In this document: positions 1-7,761 of the stretch, piece by piece | Layout of the letters: each line of letters starts with the position of its first letter | Numbering within the stretch: the stretch's first letter is position 1 | Origin: Auxenochlorella pyrenoidosa | Lineage: Eukaryota > Chlorophyta > Trebouxiophyceae > Chlorellales > Chlorellaceae | Assembly: GCA_001430745.1 (NCBI GenBank) | Contig: KQ482032.1 | Location: 787,169-798,404, forward strand | Direction of reading: 5' to 3' | DNA length: 11,236 bases | Made by a program: the position numbers and the translations under genes | The notes under the pieces: generated by a model | What the model was told of the DNA's origin: nothing | Seen by the model: only the letters and a program-made list of their open reading frames with translations | The model's database searches: none

Positions 1-3000
1 GCGCCTCGTGCTGAGCAGGCTCGGCGTGCACGGCAGGCTTGCCGTCCAGCGTAGCGCCTGCAGCGGCGGCCGCCGCCGCCTCGCGCGCGGCCGCTGCAGC
101 CGCCGCGCGGCGCTGCTCCACCGCTGCCGCGGCTGCCAGGCTGCCTGCGTCGTACTCGAGCTGGGCGTAGGCATCCCAGAGAGGGGCGGCGGCATCGAAT
201 GGGGTGGCGGTGAGGGCGCGCTCAAAGAGGGCACGGGTGTTGGGGATGTCGCCTAGGCCTGCAGAGCAGGGCAGGGCAGGGCAGCAGGTATGGGGCAAGC
301 AGAAATTTTGCAGAAAAGAGCAGGCGCATGGAGGACAGGCGGTCCTGGGGGACGGAAGGGACCAGGGCTGCAGAACAGGCCCACAGCCATCGGCAAGGGT
401 TGGCCCCAAAGCCGACATGCATTCACCGCCTTGCTGCAGGAGGGCGGCAGCCGGTAGGCCGTCGCGCCCATGCCTCCTCACCCAGCAGGAACTGCGCATA
501 GGCCAGCACCAGGCCCGGCTGCGCCAGGTGGCTCTTCAGCCCCAGCTCAAAGATGTTGCGCGGGATGGTGTCCTTGGCCTCATGGCGCCACTCCATGAGG
601 GCCGAGGCGGCGTACGCCTCCCACCGCATGCCTGGCCACTTGCGCGCGCGCATGAAGAGCTGCGGCCACACACAGGGCAGCGGGGGGGCGCGAGGTTGGG
701 AATAATGCCGCAAAATCAATGCCGCCTGTCACCTTGACGGCGCTGAGGGCGCCAGGACGCATGCAGGGTCTCGGAAGCCTGAACACCTGTGTCAGCCTGA
801 TGCCAGCCTGGGCACCCTCAGCCAGCTCACAGAGAGCCGGGCCCTTGCCCCTGCTGCCCACCTTGCGGGCCGCCATGATGCCCTCTGTGCGCCGCGCGAA
901 CCGCATGTACTGGATCCAGGCCAGCGTCCCGGCCTCCTCGCCCAGCGTACTGCCGGCCTGCTGCGCCTGCTGCGCGTCGGGCGGCGGCGTGGCCCCCGCG
1001 CCCGCAGCCGCCTCCTGCTTCGCCTCCGGCGCCGCCTGCTGCTGTCCAGCAGCAGCTGCAGCTCCATCCGCTGGCTGCTGCTGCTGGTCTGCGCCCTCGC
1101 CGCCCTCAGGCTTGGACTGCGCTGCTGGAGGCGGCGGCGGGGACGGCGCCGCTCCCGCGCCCGCTGGCGCCCCAGCGCTGCCTGCTTCCAGCCCCTGCAC
1201 CAGCTCCTCGTGGATGGCCTTGGCCGCCGGCGCATCCCCCAGCGACTCGTGCAGGTCGGCGGCGGCAAAGTGCAGCGCCAGCGCGGTGGGCAGCGCGCGC
1301 CGCCCCTTCTCCAGCACCGCCAGCGCGGCGGGGGCGCCGCCGCCGCCACCGTGCTGGTGCCAGCGGGCAAACTCCAGCCAGGTGTCGGGGTAGTGGAAGA
1401 GCACCATGAGGGCCTGCTCAAAGGCCAGGGACACCCTGCAGGGCAGGGGGGAGAAGGGGCAGCAGAGCCTCAAAGTGGTGGCGCATGCCAGAAGCCGCAG
1501 CTGCAGCCGCTGCCCACCTCCATAATCTGTCCAGTCGCAGCCAGCGCACGCCGCCCCTTGCGAGCAGGCCCGCCTCCCCACCTGGCAGCATAGGTGGCCT
1601 CGTCCAGGTGCTGCGGGTTGCCCTGCTCCCAGGCCAGGTAGCCGCGCCACGCTGCCGCCTGCTGCTGCTGCGTGTACCCGCCGCGGCCCGGCGGCAGCGC
1701 CATGGCCTTGCGGTTGAGCGCCGCCAGCCGCTCCTCGCGCTCCCGCAGCAGGCCGCGGGCTGCAGGGGGGCGGGCGCAGCGGGCAGCGCCGGTAGGCACC
1801 CCAGGTTCAAGGCGGGCAGGCGGCCAGGCTGTCTGATCAAAGCACATGCCAGTCCAGCGCAGTTTCACAGCAGCAGACCACAAAGCTGCACGACCATGCG
1901 ACGGAAACCGCGACATCGGCAAAGCAAGGCGGGGGAGCCCCGCGCCCACCTGCTTGGTAGCGCGGCCGCCACTCGTCCAGCAGGCGCCGCGCCAGCTGCT
2001 TGTTGGAGCCGCCCATCTCAAAGTTCTCGTACCCCCGCCACAGCCCCTCCAGCTGGGCGGTGGGCACCAACAGCGCACGCTGGTACGCGTGCCGCACCGC
2101 CGCCACCTTGGCGCTCTCCTCCTGCGGGCGGGGCAGCGGCGCGGGGCCGGGGCACAGTGGGTGCGCAGGAGCGAGTGCGAGCACGCACGGTTGGGTGCCG
2201 ACGCTGCAGCATCTACGTCTGCGGGCAGGCGAGCCCGTAGACAGCGCTCCAGGGAAGGTGGGAAGGTCTGCCGTGACGCCCGCACTCTGGGTCGCTCCCA
2301 GGCTGCCCTGCCGCTGAGGGCCACCAGCCGCTTCACAAGGCAGAGCAGCCCCCCACCAGCCCCCGCCCACCCACCTGGCCCTCCAGCGCCTCGCCGTAGA
2401 TGGCGGCGTACTCGGGGCTGCCCTGGCGGGGCGCGGTGAGGAAGGTGATGTAGTCCAGCCAGATGGAGCCGCACGCGCTGTCCTGGCCCAGCCGATCCAG
2501 GGTGAACTCATAGGCCTGGGGGTGGGGGAGAGGGGGCGATGGCGGTGGCGGTGGCAAGGGAGCTGCAGCTGTGCGGGGCGGAGCGAGCCGCAGCGGCCTG
2601 GCGCCAGCGCCAGCGGGGCACCTCGGGGAGAGATGCAGGCGGTGCGCTGGCGGCTCGGCAGCACATGCGGCGCATGCAGCGCCCCGCGGCGCACCTGCCG
2701 GATTTCGGGCAGGCCCGCTGCGCCTCGTGGTTCGTTTAGCTGCAGCGCGGGGAAGAACCAGCGGCAGCTTTGGTGTCACATTGCTGGGCGGCATGCTCCT
2801 TGCGTGATGCGCCCAGCACAGCAACCCTGCCGCTGCAACAACCGAACCACACATGCCTTGCTTGTCCCATCCTCGCCAGCAGAGCCTGTGCGCTGCGTTC
2901 AGTGGCGCCCCCTGCACCCACCCTCTTGATGAAGTTGAGGTATGAGCGCCAGAGGTCGACGCTGAGGCAGGTGAGCAGGCAGCGCGAGAAGACGCTCTTC

Positions 3001-3517
3001 ACCACCGCCTCGCCCGCGCAGCTCATCTGCTGGTCGGCGTACTCGCGCCAGTACCCCGCCTGCAGGGTGTTCATGCTGGCATGCCTAATTGAGCGCCGCG
3101 TGGATGAGCAGAGCAGCCTGGGAAGCCTCGGCTGGCGCGCGTCACCGCAAAACAGATGCAGTGCTAAACCAGCATTGGCTGAGACGTGATCGCAATGCAA
3201 GCAGCTCTAACTGAGGACGAGGAGCGCACAGACATGAGCGCGCGGCGTCCATGGTCCACAGCAAATCATGCAGCAAAAGCAAGCCAGGTTTGTGCAAGAC
3301 TGGCAGGAGCAGCATCAGCGGCGGCGGCGGTGCACACCGCGGTGGGAAACTTGTTCAGCAGGTCCTCATATACCGCGGCCATTGCTTGGTCGCGCTCTGG
3401 GCCACGTCGAGTCCTGTCCGCCTCTGTAACAAGCTCCTCCCAGGCGGCGGCATTGTAGGGGTCCTTCTCTACCCGTTTTCGCAGCTCTGCCACTCGCTCT
3501 TTGTTGCTGCCACTCAT
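1..3517 (-). CDS. CSTF77: Cleavage stimulation factor 77 kDa subunit (CstF77/Rna14/Suf family), HAT-repeat protein, 5' part, 8 exons
   Basis: This is a scaffold subunit of the nuclear complex that cleaves and polyadenylates pre-mRNA; in known homologues it dimerises through HAT repeats and bridges CstF64/CstF50. Exons read on the minus strand: 3517-3338, 3059-2922, 2515-2375, 2121-1950, 1759-1582, 1435-862, 659-482 and 258-1 (runs off the edge). Every junction is GT-AG and keeps phase, giving about 606 codons. Family-like segments occur in the expected order: KFPTA joined to GYWREYADQQM (residues 56-71), VFSRCLLTCL, IWLDYITFL, LWRGYENFE, WEQGNPQ, FEQALMVLFHYPDTWLEFA (275-293), FARRTEGIMAARK (449-461), NIFELGLKSHLAQP and then NTRALFERALTATPF. 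The start at 3517 is a good-context ATG leading straight into HAT-like sequence. Oddity: an Ala/Pro/Gln/Gly-rich insert at about residues 353-438 separates two HAT units. The C-terminal Pro-rich/monkeytail region is not in the window. Family assignment is strong; exact exon borders are inferred. Confidence 0.9.
353..481 (-). other. Intron 7 of the CstF77-like gene (central part)
   Basis: The full intron runs on the minus strand from 481 to 259, between the exons ending at 482 and starting at 258. The donor is G|GTGAGG and the acceptor CTGCAG|GC; phase 1 is kept on both sides, so a Gly codon is rebuilt ahead of Leu-Gly-Asp. Near the acceptor a GGGCA pentamer repeated about three times on the plus strand (about 267-288) forms the pyrimidine-rich tract on the coding strand. 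Confidence 0.75.
1063..1179 (-). repeat. Low-complexity CTG/CAG- and GC-rich coding tract inside CstF77 exon 6
   Basis: The plus strand shows runs of CTG (about 1074-1086), CAGCAG and GGCGGC. Read in the minus-strand coding frame they give poly-Gln, poly-Ala and Pro runs (for example PSPPPPPAAQ and DQQQQPADGAAAAAGQQQ). This is the core of the disordered insert between HAT repeats. Such tracts change length easily by slippage. Confidence 0.75.
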
Positions 3518-4011
3518 TTCAACAGTGTTGCGAGCTGCTGAATCGATTTCCCACGTGAAGCAGGCGGACTAAAGAGGAGTGCTGTGTCGCAGCCTCTGGA
3601 CGTCGTACAACTCCGATCGCGTGTCTGTGATGCTTGCAAGGGCGATGGCCGCGCCTGATTGCCGCAAGGCAGCATAAGCACTGAGAGCCCTGCTGTGGTC
3701 TTGGCTCCAAGCCCCTTTTTCCTCGGCTGCTCTCTTGGATCATCTGCACAACATTGCGTCATTCTCATTAAAGCGCTTGCGGTCCCTACGGAACCCTATG
3801 TCTGCCCCCGTGCTCCGAGGAGGCGGCAGGGCGGCCCTGCGCCAGCTGCTCACCCGCCAGCACAACACACATGCACACCAACAAACGCCCGGAATGATGG
3901 AAGGCGAGTCCGATGACGAGTGGGCGCTACCGCCGCCGCCAGCGCCGCCGCCACCTGCTCAAGCGTGCCTGCGTCCCCTCTGCAGTGTGCGCCATAGACC
4001 CTTTGCTGATC
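3518..4011. promoter_or_regulatory. Divergent intergenic region between the CstF77-like gene and the unknown plus-strand gene
   Basis: This stretch of about 490 bases separates two outward-facing starts (3517 minus, 4012 plus), so it should hold both 5' leaders and probably a shared or back-to-back promoter. I see no clear TATA box or other named element. Open frames reach into it: a plus frame with an ATG at 3798 (starting MSAPVLRGGGRAALRQ, basic and transit-peptide-like) and an ATG at 3913 in frame with the 4012 start. Either could be the true N-terminus or an upstream ORF; neither has a purine at -3. The promoter role is inferred from geometry only. Confidence 0.4.
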
Positions 4012-4991
4012 ATGGAGCCGGAACGGCTGGTCACCGCAGCGGCAAGCAGCAGCAGCGACGCTCAAGCAGTGCAGCCATATGTGACAGTATCGGTGCCTTT
4101 CCGCCTGCTGGCACGGCTCAATGCGGGCCGGCTCGTGTTGGCAGAGCACGACGACCCGGGTGGGTGCGAGGCCGGGTGGCAGCAAGATACCAGCACCATG
4201 TGGCGCCCTTTGCTGGTAAAGACGGGTGGCCCTGCAGCAGCATCGCTGTCCAAACCTGCCATCACTTCCTTTGATGCCTCCATCCTGCCCGCAGGCAACA
4301 GCTGGCACTTTGGCGAGGAGGGGGAGCTGTTTCAGTACAAATTTGCGGGCCGACACGCAGTGCACAGCGGCTTCACGTCGCTGGTGCTGGCTCACGAGCT
4401 GCAGGGCAAGGCGCCGCCATCACAGCAAACGCATGGCTGCCGCTGTGTGCACTTGACATCATGCGACGACAGCTACGCCCGCCTCCTCTATCCGGCCCCC
4501 TCGTGGTGCTTACCTCTCCTTATCTGCCCCTTTGCATTGTTCCTGGCCTGCAGCGCTGCGCGAGGCGCCGCCGCCCAAGCCCAGCCGCAAGCAGGCCGCG
4601 GCAGGCCTGGAGGAGCGCTCCTGGCTGGCCTTTCTGCAGCACGTCCAGGGCAGCAGCGGCGAGGGCCTGTGGCCCACTCCATTGCTGCCGGGCATTCTGT
4701 TTGCAGGTGAGTGGCTGCGCAGCGGGGAGGGGGTTGCATTTGCATGTGCATGGTTGCACCACTACAAATGTGAGCCAGCCCCTGGCTGCTTCTGCGCTCA
4801 CAACTGGCTGCTGCCCATACCACACCGTCGGCTTGCAGCCAAACAGACTGCACAGTCTGCTGCCCCTGTGTTCCCCTCGGGCAGGCAAGGCAATTGACTG
4901 TGCGTCGGTGGGAGTGTACACGCTCGGGGAGGGGCCCAGCTGCCGCGGGCTGAGCCTGGCCAGCGAGTACGAGACCCCTGGCGCCAGTTGA
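4012..4991 (+). CDS. Hypothetical protein of unknown function, multi-exon
   Basis: I do not recognise this protein. The proposed start at 4012 has strong context (A at -3, G at +4). The frame runs to an exon end at 4405, then exon 4554-4706 (acceptor CCTGCAG, donor GCAG|GTGAGTGG) and exon 4885-4991 with a TGA stop; phases match throughout, giving 217 residues. The first donor would be a GC site (CAGG|GCAAGG); a GT at about 4444 is also phase-compatible but weaker. A further intron at 4160-4294 (donor G|GTGGGTG, acceptor CCCGCAG) would cut the product to 172 residues. Recognisable stretches are PYVTVSVPFRLLARLNAGRL, GNSWHFGEEGELFQYKFAG and LEERSWLAFLQHVQG, then a C-terminal exon with VGVYTLGEGPSCRGLSLASE. 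It looks like a compact mixed alpha/beta soluble protein; I see no membrane segment. An upstream exon is possible because the frame stays open to 3913. That it is a gene is moderately likely; the function is unknown. Confidence 0.5.
4160..4294 (+). other. Probable in-frame, stop-free intron (135 nt) of the unknown gene
   Basis: Donor CCG G|GTGGGTGC and acceptor CATCCTGCCCGCAG|GC are both good and meet in phase 1. The segment is exactly 45 codons with no stop, so splicing it out or keeping it both leave an open frame. Spliced, the protein reads EHDDPGNSWHFGEEGELF. Confidence 0.55.
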
Positions 4992-5548
4992 ACGGCGGCA
5001 GAAGCTGGCAATGTGTACCTGTGCCAGGAGTGTGGCTCCTTTCCCTTGTTCCTCTGGGTGCGCCCCCTTTGCAAACCCTGCAGCATGTTGAGTAAGGGTG
5101 TGAATGCAGGGAGCTGCCTGATATGGAGCATGCACACCAGGCAGGAGACGAACAGAGGTCAGCATGTGCTTGCATTCAGCAGCTGGCCCTCGCACATGCC
5201 CGGCGCGCTTGCACCCCCCGCGATCCCTGCTCTGAGCCAGGTACAGCCTCCCACAGCTTTTGTAGTTGACTGCTCATCAGGCACCCCTCCTTCTTCTCAT
5301 TCTTCTCCTTCTTCTTTTGGGTCCATTTGATGATAGGGCAGCTCAATCACCCTATCCTTGGCCTGCAAGAAGTGGGGAGTGCATGCAAGCCAGCGAGCAG
5401 ATGGTACGCCTGCTGCGCTAGCACAGCGCTGGTACACAGTGGCTGGCTTATCCTTAAAGCCCCCCGCACCGGCGCCTGAAAACCCACAATTCATCGGCAA
5501 CAATCTAGGGCCCCGTGCTTCTCCTGCAAACCCAGCAAGCACCCCCCG
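4992..5548. other. Intergenic region with a pyrimidine tract; 3' end of the unknown gene and 5' leader/promoter of the secreted-protein gene
   Basis: About 557 bases with no plus-strand exon that I can support. They contain a TTC-rich pyrimidine tract (5284-5318) and no evident TATA box or TGTAA-type polyadenylation signal. A stop-free minus-strand frame (5297-5809) crosses the region; it is discussed as a finding and not called as a gene. Confidence 0.6.
5284..5318 (+). repeat. TTC/CT-rich pyrimidine tract
   Basis: An almost pure pyrimidine run of about 35 bases (imperfect TTC repeats broken by one A at 5299). It lies 230-265 bases upstream of the proposed start of the secreted-protein gene. 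It could be a simple-sequence repeat or a promoter element; on the other strand it reads as GAA-rich. Confidence 0.6.
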
Positions 5549-7266
5549 ATGGTTCAGAAGCTCGCCCTGTGCGCCTTTGCGCTGCTGCTGGCGGCCCACA
5601 GCGCCACAGCCCACACGTGAGTCTGGATGGCAGCGCAACATGGCATCTGGGCACCCAGAGCTGGGTTGGGTTGCCAGTGGCCGGCCAAGTCGAATGGCCC
5701 CTATGAGCGGAAAGCTTGCTTGCACTTGCTTGACACTGCTCAAATGGCTGCCGGATGTCCAATCACAAGCATCGGGCATGCGGCGGGGGCGTTTGCTGGG
5801 TTCGCCCAAGGGTTAACCTGCCTAGGCGGGAAGCTGCCAGCGGAATGCGCCGCCTCGGGCGCGGCTGCCTTGGCAGCCAGCATGCACGTTGGCAGCATGC
5901 ATGTGCGGCTTTCCAGCAGTCATCACAACCTGCCGCTCCCTCATCTGGGGCTCGCTCTGCTTGTCCCGTCCGCCCCCCACAATTCCTGAGGTACACCCCC
6001 GCCGCTCACGCCAGCCTGTGCATCCCAACCTCCCTGCCCCTCTTCCGCCCAATTGCCTGCCTGCAGCTTCTTCCGCTCCTCCCTGGTGCCCTTTGGCGAC
6101 CAGGCGCCCGATGCCCCCGACTCTTCCATTTACCTGGAGTGGTTCACACACGACGACATGGTGAGAATAGCATACCACCATTGAGTTGCAGCCATCCCCA
6201 ACAAGCACCTCCTCTTCAATCTGCTTGACTATGACAGGCGTACACGGTGGCACCGCCGCTCCGGGGCCCACGCTGGCGTGCTGCGCCTCAGCCCTACAGC
6301 GCCGCCTGCCAGCCCACACCCGCAGGCTCACTGGAAGCTGAATATCACTGATGCAGTCAACCTGGCAGCCGTCAAGCTGGTGTACGGTAACCCTGATGTG
6401 ACTGCTGAGGATGGTGAGGCGGAGGCGGGGTCGGCGAGCCCGGACGGATCCCGATCTTGGCCAGCAGGCAGGCGCTTGTGTTAGCCATTGGCCGCACCCG
6501 TGGCTTCTTGAGCTCCCAGGCTGCAGGGCTATGCGGCCTTGTGGGCTTTGCTTTGCTAACAGTGAGCAAACTGTGCTCGCCACGCGTGCCTGCAGTTGTG
6601 ACTGTGCTCTCCTTTGACACCACCTTGGAGGGCTCTGACGCCTTCTCCGGTGGGTGCTTGCCTCGCTGGCCGCCCTGCTGCCGCCTGCCTGGCCTCAGGC
6701 CTGGGTGTTGCCTGCTGTCTGAAGGCCTCGCCGCAGCATAACAGCCGCACGTGACGTGCAGCTGTTTTGCCGGTGCCTGCGCGGAGCGCTGCACGTCCGC
6801 CTGCCTTGGCATGCCAGTGCTGGTCCTCTGGCAGTGATGTCATTCCATCCTGCACCGAAGTGCAGGCATCTTCAACGCCACTGAGTTCTCTCCCGATTAC
6901 CCCTGGACCATGAACGGCCTCTCCGCCAACATTGGCCTTGGTGAGCGTGCTCCCGTGGCGTGCAGCGCAAGCTTGCCATGGCTTGGCTGCGCGCTGGCTG
7001 GCCTGGGCCAGGCCTGCCCTTCGTTGACGCTGCCGGCTGCCTGCACCTGCCAGCCTGCACACACACCCTATTGGCTGCATCTCGCAGATTCTCAGCACGC
7101 TCTCCGCCCTGCCAGCTGGCCCTACGCACCCTTGCCCACGTGCCTCCCCCCCTGCCGGTCCCCCGTCGGTGCAGGCCACATCTGGGCGGTGGGCGTCAGC
7201 CCTGCGGAGTACCGCAACATCATCCTGTCTGCCCCCGTGGAGAAGTTCTCGCCGGCCGAGGAGTGA
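5549..7266 (+). CDS. Predicted secreted protein, possibly CHRD-like, 6 exons, 156 aa
   Basis: Exons: 5549-5616, 6067-6160, 6326-6413, 6596-6649, 6866-6940 and 7175-7266 (TGA). All introns are GT-AG with matching phases; total 471 nt. The N-terminus MVQKLALCAFALLLAAHSATA is a textbook signal peptide with an A-T-A cleavage site after residue 21. The mature part (about 135 aa) has no cysteine and carries two N-glycosylation sequons (NIT in WKLNIT, NAT in GIFNATEF). Its pattern is beta-rich: YLEWFTHDDM, WKLNITDAVNLAAVKLVYG, VVTVLSFD, and a C-terminal GHIWAVGVSPAEYRNIILSAPVE. The order of a strand, a segment ending in VKLVYGNPD, then VVTVLSF and a late G-x-x-W-A-V-x-V strand is reminiscent of CHRD domains (chordin-type), but the usual HIH and GEIRGQ signatures are absent, so this is only a suggestion. 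Likely destination: secretory pathway, cell wall or periplasmic space. Intron 1 (450 nt) is the longest in the gene. Confidence 0.7.
6238..6246 (+). other. Candidate 9-nt microexon (Ala-Tyr-Thr) in the secreted-protein gene
   Basis: Inside the interval 6161-6325, a pyrimidine-rich stretch ending CTATGACAG is followed by nine bases and then GTGGCAC. Including it would add A-Y-T between DDM and HWK-type sequence without changing phase and would split the 165-nt intron into 77 and 79 nt. Skipping it is equally in frame. Confidence 0.25.
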
Positions 7267-7761
7267 GCTGTGCCACAGCTTCGTCTCGTGACGCTGAGAC
7301 CCGACCGTCACCAAGTGCACTGGACCATCCGCTTGCGGAGGCCCCAGCAATGATTCGGCTCTTGAAACGCTCAATCCCACCACCCTGTTTTTCGATTCTT
7401 GTCACTGTCGTCAACCCAGAGTCAGTCTGTGCCTCCGACATCCTACACCTGTCCTGCTGCACGCACGAATTGCTTCATCATTCTTTCCTCACCAACAGCC
7501 CATCCTAGTTTTCATTGTCCAGTTCACTTGTGAGTGGAACCAGCAATAAAGGCAAGCAGGCATACAGGGGAAAGACAACCATAAAACGTCTGAATGCTGC
7601 GTGGCAGATCGTAGCGCGGCAGGATCCACGCTGACCGTCATCTGCAACCTGTGGGCTGCGACTGCCGTGCGCCGACTGCTCCAGATTCGATCGTGCATTT
7701 GGATTGTTAGCCAGGCATTTTGCCCAAGGGAACTCTCCAACCCAGCGGGCGCCCCGAAACC
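7267..7761. other. Intergenic region: 3' end of the secreted-protein gene and 5' leader of the lumen-protein gene
   Basis: About 495 bases without a supportable exon. Composition is slightly less GC-rich than the coding parts. An AATAAA occurs at 7545-7550, but green algae usually use TGTAA-type signals, so I do not call it a polyadenylation site. An in-frame TAG at 7708-7710 lies upstream of the ATG at 7762. Confidence 0.6.

Noticed and set aside
1485..2240. 251-codon plus-strand open frame
   Set aside because: It is antisense to CstF77 exons 4 and 5 and adjacent introns. Its composition is Ala/Pro/Arg-rich, typical of a shadow frame in GC-rich DNA, with no recognisable motif.
4488..5195. 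235-codon minus-strand open frame
   Set aside because: It overlaps plus-strand exons that have strong splice signals and phase agreement. The translation is Cys/Ala-rich without domain-like features.
5289..5318. TTC-rich tract as an exon-preceding polypyrimidine tract
   Set aside because: No AG acceptor with a following open frame in phase with the secreted-protein start is visible directly after it. It is kept only as a simple repeat.
5822..6583. 253-codon minus-strand open frame
   Set aside because: It lies opposite exons 2 and 3 of the secreted-protein gene and their introns. I saw no motif or convincing minus-strand exon structure.
6556..7383. 275-codon minus-strand open frame
   Set aside because: It is antisense to exons 4-6 of the secreted-protein gene, whose splice phases all agree. 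It is explained by a stop-poor GC-rich background.
7386..7395. TTCGATTC, resembling a tRNA T-loop
   Set aside because: There is no flanking T-stem, no A/B-box pair and no acceptor stem that folds; it is a chance match.
7545..7550. AATAAA hexamer as a polyadenylation signal
   Set aside because: Green algae mainly use TGTAA-type signals, and the hexamer lies about 280 bases after the stop codon, so there is no support beyond the string itself.
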